Shown here in pieces: positions 17,403-26,870 of a DNA stretch of 64,000 nucleotides (positions are counted from its first letter, which is position 1; every line of letters begins with the position of its first letter). Origin of the DNA: Pseudomonas entomophila (GTDB taxonomy: Bacteria > Pseudomonadota > Gammaproteobacteria > Pseudomonadales > Pseudomonadaceae). Location of the stretch: contig NZ_JARGCS010000033.1 in the NCBI RefSeq assembly GCF_029193575.1, positions 1 through 64,000 on the forward strand, read 5' to 3'. The notes under the pieces were generated by a model. That model saw only the letters and a list, made by a program, of their open reading frames with translations. It had not been told where the DNA came from and did no database searches. The position numbers were made by a program, and so were the translations under genes.

Positions 17403-18920
17403 GTGAGCCGTCAAACGATTGTAGTGGGTGTCGACCTGGGCACCTCCAGCACCCGCGCAGTGGCCCTGGATGCCCAGGGCACGCTGCGCGGTGCTGCATG
17501 CATGGGCGCCGTGCCAGTGGGGCGGCGAAGCAGACCGGACGGGGCGCGCGAGGGGTTTCTCGACAGGGCGCTGGCGGCGGCCCGCCAGGCCCTCGATGAA
17601 GCTCGCGCGAGCCCTGGACAGGTTGCGGGCATCGCGGTGTGCGGGCAGATGGCTGGGTTGTGCGCGGTGGATGCCCAGGGGCGGGCGATGGTGTCTGGCG
17701 ACTCATGGCTGGACCTCGATTGTGCCGCGTACCTTGGGCCGCTGCGGGCTCATGAAGCGGATATCGTGCGGCGCTCGGGCAGCCAACTGATCGCCAGCCA
17801 AGGGGCGCGCTGGCTGCAGATTCGCGAGACGCAGCCGGCGCTGTACCGGCGTCTGTGCAAGCTGACCACACCCTCGGCGCTGGTGGCCGGGCGTCTGGCG
17901 GGGTTGGCTGGGGAGCAGGCGTTCATCGATACCACCCACCTGGGTTTCAACGCCTTCGCCGATGTGACGGCCGGCACCTGGAACCTTGCGCTGGTGCGGG
18001 CGTTGGGGTTGGAGGTGGGGCAGTTGCCGCGCATCGTCGAGCCCTGGGAGCACATCGGTGGGCTGACGGCCGAGTTCGCCGGGCTGCTGGGCTTGCGTCA
18101 GGGCACGCCGGTGTTCGCTGGCTGTGGTGACGTGGCTGCGACACTGCTGGGCAGCGGCGTGTTCGAGCGGGGGCAATTGGTGGATATCGCTGGCACCGGC
18201 TCGGTGTTTTGCGCGGTGCGCGGCGACTTTGCCGTCGACCAGCGCCAGCGCACGTTGCTGACGTTGCGCCATTGTCTGCCGGGGCTTTATTACAGTGCCG
18301 GCTATGTCGGTGGTGGTGGGTTGAACCGTGACTGGCTGGAGTCGCTGCGGGCCGAGGCATGGCCGCCCCATGACATCAGCGCGGCACTGCGCGAGCCGAC
18401 GCCGGTGCCGCCGCTGCTGTTCCTGCCGCACATGGGCGGGCGTCACCTGCCGTTGGCGGCGGACCTGCGCGGCGCCTTCGTCGGGTTGACCTGGCAGCAT
18501 GGGCTGGCTGACTTACAGCGGGCGATGGTCGAGGCCACCGCCTACGAGTACGCGGGGTTTCTCGATGCGATGCGCGACACGGGGCTGACGCCGCTGGAGG
18601 GTGGTGTGCTGGTGGTTGGAGGTGGGGCGTCGAGCGAAGTGTTCAACCAGATCAAGGCTGATGTGCTGGGGTTGCCGTACCGGCGGCATGGGGCGTTCGA
18701 GGCGGCCGCACTGGGGGCGGCATTGCTGGCGGGGCAAGGCGCGGGGGTGTTCGATGACTTGCCTGAGGTGGCGTGTCAGGTGGCCGGGACGGTGAGCGGG
18801 GTGAGTGTGCCGGATGCGCGGCGGCATGGACTGTATCGCCAGCGGTTGGTGGTGCAGCGGCAGATGGTGGCGGCGTTGCAGCCGGTGTTCGGTGAGATGG
18901 CGCAGTTGCCCTGGATGTAA
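17403..18920 (+). CDS. FGGY-family carbohydrate kinase
   Basis: 505 residues. The ATPase motifs are present: phosphate 1 VGVDLGTSSTR near the start, phosphate 2 DIAGTGS in the middle, adenosine loop VVGGGASSEVFNQI near 400. GTG was preferred because GAGG precedes it by 8 bp and the family motif then starts at the right place; an ATG at 17382 is possible. The central CGQMAGLCAVD region resembles xylulokinase-like members. There is no sugar transporter or isomerase nearby, so the substrate is unknown. Confidence 0.85.
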   Translation: MSRQTIVVGVDLGTSSTRAVALDAQGTLRGAACMGAVPVGRRSRPDGAREGFLDRALAAARQALDEARASPGQVAGIAVCGQMAGLCAVDAQGRAMVSGDSWLDLDCAAYLGPLRAHEADIVRRSGSQLIASQGARWLQIRETQPALYRRLCKLTTPSALVAGRLAGLAGEQAFIDTTHLGFNAFADVTAGTWNLALVRALGLEVGQLPRIVEPWEHIGGLTAEFAGLLGLRQGTPVFAGCGDVAATLLGSGVFERGQLVDIAGTGSVFCAVRGDFAVDQRQRTLLTLRHCLPGLYYSAGYVGGGGLNRDWLESLRAEAWPPHDISAALREPTPVPPLLFLPHMGGRHLPLAADLRGAFVGLTWQHGLADLQRAMVEATAYEYAGFLDAMRDTGLTPLEGGVLVVGGGASSEVFNQIKADVLGLPYRRHGAFEAAALGAALLAGQGAGVFDDLPEVACQVAGTVSGVSVPDARRHGLYRQRLVVQRQMVAALQPVFGEMAQLPWM

Positions 18921-18928
18921 GGTTTACA

Positions 18929-19771
18929 TCACCTCCTGTAGGAGCGCTGAGGGATTTGCTTGCCAGGCTGCAGGCTCACCTCGATGGCCTGGCCATCACG
19001 CTGCTTGCCTTGGCGCGCCAACCCCTCCAACTGCGGGATCAGCATGCCCTCGGGCAGGTGTCGCCAGAACCGCCCAGGCATGTGCAGGCGCAAGGCATCT
19101 GAGTTAAGGCGCGCCGGGTTGAAGGTCGAGCGGTAGTAGGTGCGCCACAGTTCCGCGCCAGGGTCTTCAGCATGGCGCGCCCACTGGCGCCAGTCCTCAG
19201 GGCAATCGCGCCGATAGTCCAGGGTTTGGCCATCGTAGCGAATGCCCTCGCCGGGCGTGGCGATCAACCAGCGTTGACGACCCAGGCGATCGGCGAAATG
19301 TCCGCTGGCACTTTCAAGGATGTCATGCGCCGGTTCGTGGAAGGCCACCAGGTCCAGTTGCAGGCGTTCGGCCAGCGCTTCAGGCAACGGCACGAAGCGC
19401 GCGAAGGCGTGCAGGTGGTGGGCTTCACGGCCCACCTGGCGAATGCGCCGTTGCAGCTCACTGCCCAGCCGGTCACCCGCGAGCATGGCGGTGCGGTCGC
19501 CATGGGCGACGCGCCAGAGCACTTCGTAAAGCAAGTTCCAGCGCTGCTCGCCGCGGTAGCGCGCGGCTTGTTCGAGCTGCGCGAGCAGCACCGCCGGCAC
19601 GCGTGCGCGGAACGGCCCAGGGCCTTCGGGCAGCGGTGCGGGCTGCGCCAGCAAATCGTCCATCGGGCCGTGACCCCAGGTCACCTCGGCCGGGTCGATA
19701 CCGTGGCCAAGCAGCACCCGCGCCTGGTCGCGCCAGGTGGCGAAAAGGTCGTCGCAGTCGAGCGCGATCAT
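18929..19771 (-). CDS. TIGR03915-type putative DNA repair protein
   Basis: 280 residues, all-soluble. It matches the family of partners of the putative DNA-modification/repair radical SAM protein (DUF4130-type region: [18 protein letters not shown], then [17 protein letters not shown] and [12 protein letters not shown]). The start ATGATCGCG overlaps the radical SAM stop by 4 bp (ATGA), so the two are made together. In many genomes this domain is fused to a uracil-DNA-glycosylase-like (UdgX) domain; here it stands alone. The biochemical role is not established. Confidence 0.82.
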   Translation of the reverse strand: MIALDCDDLFATWRDQARVLLGHGIDPAEVTWGHGPMDDLLAQPAPLPEGPGPFRARVPAVLLAQLEQAARYRGEQRWNLLYEVLWRVAHGDRTAMLAGDRLGSELQRRIRQVGREAHHLHAFARFVPLPEALAERLQLDLVAFHEPAHDILESASGHFADRLGRQRWLIATPGEGIRYDGQTLDYRRDCPEDWRQWARHAEDPGAELWRTYYRSTFNPARLNSDALRLHMPGRFWRHLPEGMLIPQLEGLARQGKQRDGQAIEVSLQPGKQIPQRSYRR

Positions 19772-20988
19772 CCCCACAGGCCCATCTGCTGCGGGGCCTG
19801 GGGTTCGCGCAGGCGTTCGCGCAACAACCCGCTGCGCAACTCGGCCTGGGCCGGGCGGTAGTCGCTGGTGACGATGAACGGGCGGGCTTTTTCCAGCACG
19901 CAGCGCAGTTGGATCAGGTCGTCGTAGCGCACCCGCCGCTCCCGGCGCAGTTCCACCAGGCGCTGCACGCTGCGCAGGCCGATGCCTGGGATGCGCGCCA
20001 GCAGTGCCGGCTCGGCACGGTTGACGTCCAGCGGGAACACCTCGCGGTTGCTCAATGCCCAGGCCAGCTTCGGGTCGATGTCCAACGCCAGGTTGCCAGC
20101 CTGGCCCAGCAGTTCACCCGCCTTGTAGCCGTAGCCACGCATGAGGAAGTCGGCCTGGTACAGGCGGTGCTCGCGCAGCAGCGGCGGGGCGGCCAGGGGC
20201 ACGCTGCCGGGGCTGTCGGGGATGGGGCTGAAGGCGGAGTAGTAGACGCGCTTGAGGCCATAGCCTTGATACAGCGATTCGGCGTTGCGCAGCAGCGTGC
20301 GGTCGTCGGTGGCGTCGGCGCCCACGATCACCTGGGTGCTCTGCCCGGCAGGCGTGAAGCGTGGCGCGCGGGGTTCGCCGGCCACCGCCTGCTGGCCGTT
20401 GTGGATGATGCCCATGGCCTGGCGGATGGTGTGGGCTTGTTTTTCCGGGGCCAGGCGCTTGAGGCTGGCATCGGTAGGCAGCTCGACGTTGACGCTCAAG
20501 CGGTCGGCCAGGCGCCCGGCTTCCTCGATCAGCAGCGGGTCGGCATCGGGAATGGTCTTGAGGTGGATGTAACCCCGAAAGCCGTGCTCCTCGCGCAGCA
20601 GCCGTGCGACGCGGATCAATTGCTCCATGGTGTAGTCGGCCGAACGGATGATCCCCGAACTCAGGAACAACCCACTGATGCAGTTGCGGCGGTAGAAGTC
20701 CAAGGTCAGGCGCACCACCTCCTCGGGGCTGAAGCGTGCCCGGGGCACGTTGCTGGAGCGGCGGTTGACGCAGTACTGGCAGTCGTACAGGCAGAAGTTG
20801 GTGAGCAGCACCTTGAGCAGCGACACGCAGCGCCCGTCGGGGGTGAAGCTGTGGCAGATACCCATGCCGTCGGTGGCGCCAAGCCCGTCGCGGCCGCGCG
20901 AGCTGCGCTTGGGCGCGCCGCTGCTGGCGCACGAGGCATCGTATTTGGCAGCGTCGGCGAGGATGCCGAGTTTGGCGATGAGTTGCAT
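19768..20988 (-). CDS. Putative DNA repair radical SAM protein (TIGR03916 type)
   Basis: 406 residues. The radical SAM cluster is C66-x3-C70-x2-C73 (CLYDCQYC), with further cysteines before it (C20, C45, C54). The C-terminal part ends in a helix-hairpin-helix, [15 protein letters not shown] (about 330), as in DNA-binding repair proteins. It is the first gene of a two-gene operon with the TIGR03915-type protein, and a LexA-type box lies 20 bp upstream of its start. Reaction unknown; an SOS-induced role on damaged or modified DNA is inferred. Confidence 0.88.
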   Translation of the reverse strand: MQLIAKLGILADAAKYDASCASSGAPKRSSRGRDGLGATDGMGICHSFTPDGRCVSLLKVLLTNFCLYDCQYCVNRRSSNVPRARFSPEEVVRLTLDFYRRNCISGLFLSSGIIRSADYTMEQLIRVARLLREEHGFRGYIHLKTIPDADPLLIEEAGRLADRLSVNVELPTDASLKRLAPEKQAHTIRQAMGIIHNGQQAVAGEPRAPRFTPAGQSTQVIVGADATDDRTLLRNAESLYQGYGLKRVYYSAFSPIPDSPGSVPLAAPPLLREHRLYQADFLMRGYGYKAGELLGQAGNLALDIDPKLAWALSNREVFPLDVNRAEPALLARIPGIGLRSVQRLVELRRERRVRYDDLIQLRCVLEKARPFIVTSDYRPAQAELRSGLLRERLREPQAPQQMGLWG

Positions 20989-21007
20989 GAGGGCGTGTCT
21001 CAGGGTG

Positions 21008-21023
21008 CTGGTTATCTATACAG
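21008..21023. promoter_or_regulatory. LexA (SOS) box
   Basis: On the minus strand CTGTATAGATAACCAG has the CTG-N10-CAG frame with the TATA-rich centre of gammaproteobacterial LexA sites, flanked by TA on the 5' side. It lies 20 bp upstream of the radical SAM start codon, where it would overlap the promoter. The pairing with a putative repair operon strengthens the call. Confidence 0.7.
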
Positions 21024-21231
21024 TATTTCGAGTTGCGGCGTCTGGCAAGAGGTAACCGTTGGCGCGACGGGCGTCATCGCGGGGGCGACGTCCAGCGGCG
21101 GGTTTTCCGGCTATAAACGCCCGGCGACTGGAGGTATCGACAAAGTTGCGCTAACTACTCTAGGGGGTCGGCTTCGCCAGGAGCCCACGCAAGGATCATA
21201 TCGAGGCGCGTTCGGCCTCGTTGGAGAGCAC

Positions 21232-22806
21232 ATGAACATCACGATCACACTGAAACCGGCCTTGCTCGGCCTGGCGCTGGTCTTCGGCCTGGCCAGCGCG
21301 CAGGCGGCCGAGACCAAGCGGGTGGACGTTCTGCTGGTGGGCGGCGGCATCATGAGTTCGACCCTGGCCGTCTGGCTCAATGAGCTGGAGCCGGGCTGGT
21401 CGATGGAAATGGTCGAGCGCCTGGACAAGGTCGCCGAGGAAAGCTCCAACGGTTGGAACAACGCCGGCACCGGCCACTCCGCCCTGGCGGAGCTGAACTA
21501 CACGCCGGAAAAGGACGGCAAGATCGACATCAGCAAGGCCGTTGAAATCAATGAGGCGTTCCAGGTCACCCGGCAGTTTCTCGCCTGGCAGGTCAAGCAG
21601 GGTGTGCTGAAGAACCCGCGTTCGTTCATCAACAGCACCCCGCACATGAGTTTCGTGTGGGGCGATGACAACATCCGCTTCCTGAGGAAGCGCTATGAGG
21701 CGCTGCAGGCAAGCCCCTTGTTCCGCCCGATGCAGTACTCCGAAGACCCACAGCAGATCGCCAAGTGGGTGCCGCTGATGATGGAAGGGCGCGACCCGAA
21801 CCAGAGGCTTGCGGTGACCTGGACGCCGATCGGCACCGACGTCAACTTCGGTGAGCTCACCCGCCAGTATGTCGCCTACCTGCAAACGCGGCCGAACTTC
21901 GACCTGAAGCTCTCCAGCGAAGTGCAGGACATCACCCGCAACGACGACGGTACCTGGCGTGTCGCGTTCAAGAACCTCAAGGACGGCACCCGCACGACCA
22001 CCGACACCCGGTTCCTGTTCATCGGCGCCGGTGGCGCGGCGCTGACCTTGCTGCAGAAGTCCGGTATCCCCGAGGCCAAGGAGTACGCGGGCTTCCCGGT
22101 GGGTGGCTCGTTCCTGGTGACGGAAAACCCGGCCATCGCCGACCGCCACATGGCCAAGGCCTACGGCATCGCCTCGACCGGCGCGCCGCCCATGTCGGTG
22201 CCGCACCTGGACACCCGAGTGCTCGATGGCAAACGGGTGATCCTGTTCGGCCCGTTCGCCACCTTTTCGACCAAATTCCTCAAGGAGGGCTCGCTGCTCG
22301 ACCTGTTCGGCAGCATGACCCTGCACAACACCTGGCCGATGGTGCGCGTGGGGGTGCGTGAGTTCGACCTGGTGCAGTACCTGATCGGCCAGGTGATGCA
22401 GTCCGACGATGACCGCTTCGCCGCCTTGCAGACCTATTTCCCCAACGCCAAGCAGGAAGACTGGCGCCTGTGGCAGGCCGGCCAGCGGGTGCAGATCATC
22501 AAGAAGGACGAGAACCTGGGTGGCGTGCTCAAGCTCGGCACCGAGGTGGTGACCTCGGCCGATGGCAGCATCGCTGGGTTGCTGGGCGCCTCACCGGGTG
22601 CCTCGACCGCACCGCCGATCATGCTTGACCTGCTGCACAAGGTGTTCAAGGACAAGGTCGCCTCGGCACCCTGGCAGCAGAAGCTGCAGCAGATCATTCC
22701 CAGCTATGGCACGCGGCTGAACGAGCACCCGGACAAGGTCGAGCAGGAGTGGGCCTATACCAACGAGGTGTTGCAATTGGCGCCGTTGAGCGCGCCAGGC
22801 GGGTGA
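21232..22806 (+). CDS. mqo: Malate:quinone oxidoreductase
   Basis: FAD-dependent oxidation of malate to oxaloacetate with electrons passed to quinone; peripheral membrane enzyme of the TCA cycle. 524 residues: an N-terminal hydrophobic signal-like segment ([17 protein letters not shown]) precedes the FAD motif [15 protein letters not shown] (about 32). Then [28 protein letters not shown] and the C-terminal [10 protein letters not shown] signature. The signal-bearing type occurs in Pseudomonas paralogues. The start has GGAGAG 4 bp upstream; a very long open frame upstream is not coding. Confidence 0.95.
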   Translation: MNITITLKPALLGLALVFGLASAQAAETKRVDVLLVGGGIMSSTLAVWLNELEPGWSMEMVERLDKVAEESSNGWNNAGTGHSALAELNYTPEKDGKIDISKAVEINEAFQVTRQFLAWQVKQGVLKNPRSFINSTPHMSFVWGDDNIRFLRKRYEALQASPLFRPMQYSEDPQQIAKWVPLMMEGRDPNQRLAVTWTPIGTDVNFGELTRQYVAYLQTRPNFDLKLSSEVQDITRNDDGTWRVAFKNLKDGTRTTTDTRFLFIGAGGAALTLLQKSGIPEAKEYAGFPVGGSFLVTENPAIADRHMAKAYGIASTGAPPMSVPHLDTRVLDGKRVILFGPFATFSTKFLKEGSLLDLFGSMTLHNTWPMVRVGVREFDLVQYLIGQVMQSDDDRFAALQTYFPNAKQEDWRLWQAGQRVQIIKKDENLGGVLKLGTEVVTSADGSIAGLLGASPGASTAPPIMLDLLHKVFKDKVASAPWQQKLQQIIPSYGTRLNEHPDKVEQEWAYTNEVLQLAPLSAPGG

Positions 22807-22843
22807 TTCGCGGGTTTCAATGCCGGCCCATCGCGCGGTGGTG

Positions 22844-23755
22844 CTACAGCCCCGCCGCCACTTCCCACAGCTGCTGCCTGAACCAGCGGCGCAGCGGATC
22901 GGCATGGGTACGCTCATGCCAGATCTGCATCACCTCCACGCGCGGCAGCTCCAGCGGCAGCGCGTGCACGCACAGGTCCTGATCGCGCAGCGCCGCTTCT
23001 TCGGCCACTGAGCGCAGGCACGTCAGCAGCAGGTCGGTACCACGCACCAGCCGGGTCGGCGCCAGGAAGCTCGACAACCCCGCAGTGACTCGTCGGCTGT
23101 GCCCCTGGGCGCGCAACGCGCGGTCGACCAAGCCGTCGAGGTCCCCGGTAAGCGTGGTCAGCAAGTGCTCGCAAGCCAGGAAGCGCGACAAGTCCAGGCC
23201 ATCGGCCAGGTAGGGGTTGCTGCGCGAGGCCAGCACCACGAAATCCTCGCTGAGCAGGCGCTGCTGGTGGAAGGTGTCGGGCAGGTCGGTGAAGAAACCG
23301 GCGATGGCCAGGTCGCAGGTGCCTTTCTCCAGCGCCTCACGGGGCAGTTGGCCACGGGTATTGTGGGTGATCAGCGTCAGGTTCGGCGCCTGGCGGCGCA
23401 GAATCGGCAGCAACCCCGGCAGCAGGGTCTGCTCCATGTAGTCGGTGCTGTACAGGTGCAGGCGGGCAGGGCGGTTGAGGAAGTCCTGGCCGTCGCAGCG
23501 CTCGAAGAAGCTCTCCAGTTCCTCCACCAAGCGCTGCACCTCGGGCGCCAGCTCATGGGCCCGCGGCGTGGGCGTGAGGCCGCGCGGGGCACGCACGAAC
23601 AGCGGGTCGCCGAACTGGTGGCGCAGTTTGTTCAACTTGTGGCTCAGCGCCGGCTGGCTGAGGGCCATGCGCTCGGCGGCCAGGGTGGCGTTGCGCTCCT
23701 GGTAGAGCACGTGGAAGACCAGCAGCAGGTTGATGTCCTTGTTAGCGATATTCAT
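22844..23755 (-). CDS. LysR-family regulator
   Basis: 303 residues of the NodD/NahR-like subgroup: VFHVLYQERNATLAAERMALSQPALSHKLNKL, then DPLFVRAPRGLTPTPRA, and an effector domain from about 90 (STDYMEQTLLPGLLPIL). It is divergent from the monooxygenase/DJ-1 pair across 98 bp containing two dyads. Probably activates that pair in response to an aromatic or quinone-like compound (inference from subgroup and partner). Confidence 0.9.
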   Translation of the reverse strand: MNIANKDINLLLVFHVLYQERNATLAAERMALSQPALSHKLNKLRHQFGDPLFVRAPRGLTPTPRAHELAPEVQRLVEELESFFERCDGQDFLNRPARLHLYSTDYMEQTLLPGLLPILRRQAPNLTLITHNTRGQLPREALEKGTCDLAIAGFFTDLPDTFHQQRLLSEDFVVLASRSNPYLADGLDLSRFLACEHLLTTLTGDLDGLVDRALRAQGHSRRVTAGLSSFLAPTRLVRGTDLLLTCLRSVAEEAALRDQDLCVHALPLELPRVEVMQIWHERTHADPLRRWFRQQLWEVAAGL

Positions 23756-23780
23756 TTTTTCGATCGCAGAAATAAGACCT

Positions 23781-23794
23781 TTCGAATTATCGAA
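23781..23794. promoter_or_regulatory. Dyad in the LysR/monooxygenase divergent gap
   Basis: TTCGA-ATTA-TCGAA is a perfect 14-bp palindrome midway between the LysR start (23755, minus) and the monooxygenase start (23854, plus); a second dyad CCTAG-N8-CTAGG follows. These are good candidates for the LysR site. Confidence 0.45.
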
Positions 23795-23853
23795 TCCTAG
23801 CGCAATGGCTAGGATGGGCCCACTTCAAATCGCAGTACCACCGGAGGCCCGCA

Positions 23854-24159
23854 ATGCCCATCAGCATCTTCGCCACCATCAGCCCCAGGCCCGAGCACCG
23901 CGATGCGGTGGAACAGGCGCTGCGCGAGATGGTGCGTCACTCTCGCGCCGAGCCCGGCAACCTGCGTTACGACCTGTTTCTGCGCGAAGGCGACGTACTG
24001 GCATTCGACCTGTTCGAACTCTATGTGGACGCCGGCGCAGTCGAGGCCCATCGCCAGAGCGCGCACTACCAGGCCTACCGTGCCGCCACCGCCGAATGGC
24101 TGGCTGCACCGACCCAGGTTCACCTGGCCCGCCCGCTGGATATCGCCCCTTTCAACTGA
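23854..24159 (+). CDS. Antibiotic-biosynthesis-monooxygenase-domain protein
   Basis: 101-residue ABM-fold (dimeric ferredoxin-like) protein similar to YgiN quinol monooxygenase: FATISPRPEHRDAVEQALREMV, EPGNLRYDLF and YVDAGAVEAHRQSAHYQAY. It has a GGAGG ribosome site. It is followed 14 bp later by an exported DJ-1/PfpI-like gene and is divergent from a LysR gene. Probably acts on a quinol or aromatic, or detoxifies; substrate not determinable. Confidence 0.85.
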   Translation: MPISIFATISPRPEHRDAVEQALREMVRHSRAEPGNLRYDLFLREGDVLAFDLFELYVDAGAVEAHRQSAHYQAYRAATAEWLAAPTQVHLARPLDIAPFN

Positions 24160-24173
24160 TACGGAGTTCCCCC

Positions 24174-25028
24174 ATGAACAAGACCACCCCTGTGGCGCTG
24201 GCCCTGGCCGGCGCCCTGCTGAGCACCGGCGCCATCGCCGCGCCGAAGGGCGAAGTGCTGGTGCTGCTGTCCAGCGAGAACCAGTTGCCGCTGCAGGCCG
24301 GCAAGCAGTACGCCACCGGCTACTACCTCAACGAGTTCGGCGTACCGGCCGACCAGTTGCTCAAGGCCGGCTACAAGTTGGTGCTTGTGACGCCCAAAGG
24401 CAACGCGCCGACCGTTGACCAGCGCTCGGTCGACCCGCAGTACTTCGGCGGCGACGCAGATGAGATGCAGCGCATCCAGAAGGTGGTGCAGGGCCTGCCG
24501 GATATCCACGACACCTTGTCGGTCAAGGAAGTGCTCGCCGGTGACCTGGACCGCTATGCCGGCCTGTTCATCCCCGGTGGCCATGCGCCGCTGATCGACC
24601 TGGCCAACAACCCCGACGTCGGCGCGCTGCTGCGCCATTTCAACCAGGCCGACAAGCCCACCGCCGCCATCTGCCACGGCCCGATCGCCTTGCTCTCGGC
24701 GCAGAAGGACCCAGCCGCCTACCAGGCCGCGCTGGCCCGCGGCGAAACGCCGGCGGCCAGTGACTGGGTATACCAGGGCTATCGCATGACCATCTTCTCC
24801 GACCCTGAGGAGCAGGTGTTCGAAGGTTCGCTGAAGGATGAGCGCCTGCTGTTCTACCCGGCCAAGGCCATGGCCGGTGCGGGTGGCGCGATGAGCTACG
24901 CCAAAGCCTGGACGCCGAACGTCGTGGTCGACCGCGAGTTGATCACCGGGCAGAACCCGTTCTCCGACAAGGCGTTGGCCAAGGTGCTGGTGGAGCGATT
25001 GGACAGCCAAGGGAAGCAGGCTCAGTGA
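24174..25028 (+). CDS. Exported DJ-1/PfpI-family protein
   Basis: 284 residues. An N-terminal signal peptide (TPVALALAGALLSTGAIAA) is followed by a DJ-1/PfpI fold with nucleophile elbow AICHGP (Cys167-His168) and FIPGGHAPL (about 132-140). The start is the ATG at 24174; the frame is open upstream but lacks a signal there. Periplasmic members of this family may act as chaperone or glyoxalase-III-like enzymes; the Cys and neighbouring His are present. It follows the monooxygenase gene in the same operon. Confidence 0.85.
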   Translation: MNKTTPVALALAGALLSTGAIAAPKGEVLVLLSSENQLPLQAGKQYATGYYLNEFGVPADQLLKAGYKLVLVTPKGNAPTVDQRSVDPQYFGGDADEMQRIQKVVQGLPDIHDTLSVKEVLAGDLDRYAGLFIPGGHAPLIDLANNPDVGALLRHFNQADKPTAAICHGPIALLSAQKDPAAYQAALARGETPAASDWVYQGYRMTIFSDPEEQVFEGSLKDERLLFYPAKAMAGAGGAMSYAKAWTPNVVVDRELITGQNPFSDKALAKVLVERLDSQGKQAQ

Positions 25029-25036
25029 TCGCCTGA

Positions 25037-25061
25037 GGTGACGCCCTCGCAGGGCACCACC
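25037..25061 (+). terminator. Hairpin after DJ-1-like gene
   Basis: GGTGACGCCCT and AGGGCACCACC form an imperfect stem over a CGC loop, 8 bp after the stop codon; followed only by CTT. A weak factor-independent terminator is possible. Confidence 0.35.
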
Positions 25062-25218
25062 CTTCATCGGCCATCCCCACCACAACTTACCGGGAACTAG
25101 ACTTAAACCCTGGGCCAGCGCTCGAACCCAAGGGACGCTGGCCCCATCATCCATCCGACCACCGCCCCCTGGACCGGACTTCCCCTCGACGGTGGCCTCT
25201 CGCAGAGGAGGGCAGGTC

Positions 25219-26265
25219 ATGGACGAGGCAAGGCTTCACGAGTTCATGGGCAAGCTGGTCGGCGACATGGGCGCCGCCGCGACCCTGGCCAACGTCATCC
25301 TGGGTGACGAGCTGGGCCTTTACCGGGCCATGGCCGACAGCCAGCCGGTCACCCCAAAGACCCTCGCCGAACGCACCGGCTGCCACCCGCGCCTGGTGCG
25401 CGAATGGCTCAGCGCCCAGGCCGCGGCGGGCTACATGGAGCACCACGACGGCACGTTCCGGCTGCCTGAGGAGCAGGCCATGGCCCTCGCGTTGGAGGAT
25501 TCGCCCGCCTACATGGCCGGCGGCGCGGCGGTGGTCGCGGCGCTGTTCCACGACAAGGACAAGCTGGTGGCGGCCATGCGCGGCGACGGTGGGCTGGCCT
25601 GGGGCGACCATCACCCCTGCATGTTCAGTGGCACCGAGCGTTTCTTCCGGCCCGGCTATCGCACCTTCCTGGTCGCCGAGTGGCTGCCGGCGCTGGACGG
25701 CGTGGTGGCCAAGTTGCAGGCCGGAGCGAAGGTGGCGGACGTCGGCTGCGGCCATGGCGCCTCGACCCTGGTGATGGCCGAGGCTTTCGCGGCCTCGCGC
25801 TTCTTCGGTTACGACTACCATGCGCCGTCGATCGCCACCGCCCGCGAGCGTGCCAATGATGCGGGGGTGGCCGAGCGGGTACGGTTCGAGCAGGCGTCTG
25901 CCAAGGACTACCCTGGGCATGACCACGACCTGGTGTGTTTCTTCGACTGCCTGCACGACATGGGTGACCCCGTGGGCGCTGCGCGGCATGCCCATCGGGC
26001 GTTGAAGGACGACGGCACGGTGATGCTGGTCGAGCCCTACGCCGAGGACGCCCTGGACGGCAACCTGAACCCCGTGGGCCGTTTGTTCTATGCGGCTTCG
26101 ACGTTTATCTGCACGCCCAATTCGCTGTCCCAGGAAGTGGGGTTGGGCCTGGGTGCACAAGCCGGCGAGGCGCGCTTGAGGGCGGTGTTCGAGGAAGCTG
26201 GCTTCACCCGTTTCCGGCGGGCGACGCAGACACCGTTCAACCTGATCCTGGAGGCCCGCAAGTAG
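25219..26265 (+). CDS. SAM-dependent methyltransferase with winged-helix N-domain
   Basis: 348 residues. The N-terminal winged helix (TPKTLAERTGCHPRLVREWLSAQAAAGYM, about 45-75) is that of Rv2258c-like and O-methyltransferase-like proteins. The class I SAM site is VADVGCGHGAST (about 177-188), followed by GYDYHAPSI and FFDCLHDMGDP. The start has GAGGAGGG 6 bp upstream. It is alone in its unit with a hairpin after its stop. The substrate is unknown; the family includes enzymes acting on small molecules. Confidence 0.85.
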   Translation: MDEARLHEFMGKLVGDMGAAATLANVILGDELGLYRAMADSQPVTPKTLAERTGCHPRLVREWLSAQAAAGYMEHHDGTFRLPEEQAMALALEDSPAYMAGGAAVVAALFHDKDKLVAAMRGDGGLAWGDHHPCMFSGTERFFRPGYRTFLVAEWLPALDGVVAKLQAGAKVADVGCGHGASTLVMAEAFAASRFFGYDYHAPSIATARERANDAGVAERVRFEQASAKDYPGHDHDLVCFFDCLHDMGDPVGAARHAHRALKDDGTVMLVEPYAEDALDGNLNPVGRLFYAASTFICTPNSLSQEVGLGLGAQAGEARLRAVFEEAGFTRFRRATQTPFNLILEARK

Positions 26266-26274
26266 AACCGCCGC

Positions 26275-26305
26275 CCCGCGCCCACCCCGGCCTTGTGGGC
26301 GCGGG
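26275..26305 (+). terminator. Hairpin after methyltransferase gene
   Basis: CCCGCGCCCAC and GTGGGCGCGGG make a perfect 11-bp stem with a 9-nt loop starting 10 bp after the methyltransferase stop. No T-run follows, so termination strength is uncertain. Confidence 0.5.
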
Positions 26306-26388
26306 CTTGCCCTGCGACAGCGGCGCTCGTCCTCAAAAAAACTGATGCCCTAAGATAGAGGCTTCCAACGCCCATCAGGAGGCCCGCA

Positions 26389-26787
26389 ATGACCGATCGC
26401 CAAGCCATTATCCCCATCGCCCAGCAAGCCCTGGCCGAACGCGCCGGCTACCTGCCCGCCGTCAAGGTCGGGGCCACCGTGTACTGCGCCGGGCAAGTGG
26501 GCCGCACCGCCGACCTGGAAGTGATCGCCGACCCGGCGCAGCAATTTCGCGCCGCCTGGGAAAACCTGCGTGAGGTGCTGGCAGCGGCTGGTTGCGGGTT
26601 CGAGGATGTGGTCGACCTGACCACCTACCACGTCGGGCTGCGCGAGCACATGCCGGTGTTTCGCGTGGTCAAGGATGAGCTGTTTCCGCGCGGCAACTGC
26701 CCATGGACCTGCATCGGCGTGAGCGAGCTGGCGCATCCAGGGTTGTTGGTGGAGATCAAGTGCGTGGCGGTGGTGCGGCAGGGGTGA
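26389..26787 (+). CDS. RidA-family protein lacking the catalytic Arg
   Basis: 132 residues of the Rid (YjgF/YER057c/UK114) family: VGATVYCAGQVGRT, then WENLREVLAAAGCGFEDVVDLTTYHV and a C-terminal LLVEIKCVAV. In RidA itself an Arg (position 105) in the loop before V-E-I-E contacts the imine substrate; here the aligned stretch reads PWTCIGVSELAHPG with no Arg, so it is probably an Rid5-7-type member without enamine deaminase activity. Ribosome site AGGAGG is strong. It is convergent with the polyamine operon. Confidence 0.85.
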   Translation: MTDRQAIIPIAQQALAERAGYLPAVKVGATVYCAGQVGRTADLEVIADPAQQFRAAWENLREVLAAAGCGFEDVVDLTTYHVGLREHMPVFRVVKDELFPRGNCPWTCIGVSELAHPGLLVEIKCVAVVRQG

Positions 26788-26820
26788 TGCGGGGAGGGGA
26801 GGTGTAGTGCCTGGGCTGGC

Positions 26821-26860
26821 CTCATCGCGGGGCAAGCCCGCTCCTACGGGAGGAGCGGGC
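26821..26860. terminator. REP-derived hairpin between RidA and polyamine operon
   Basis: A REP-like core (CTCATCGCGGGGCAAGCCCG) runs into a perfect 10-bp dyad GCCCGCTCCT-ACGGG-AGGAGCGGGC (26836-26860), 11 bp before the stop of the convergent dehydrogenase gene. It probably serves as a bidirectional terminator. Confidence 0.55.
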
Positions 26861-26870
26861 CTGTTGGGGC

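Noticed and set aside
19603..22806. A 1067-codon open frame running antisense to the repair genes and into mqo
   Set aside because: The first part is the reverse of real genes, with low-complexity Ala/Gly/Val/Gln composition; only the mqo part from 21232 is coding.
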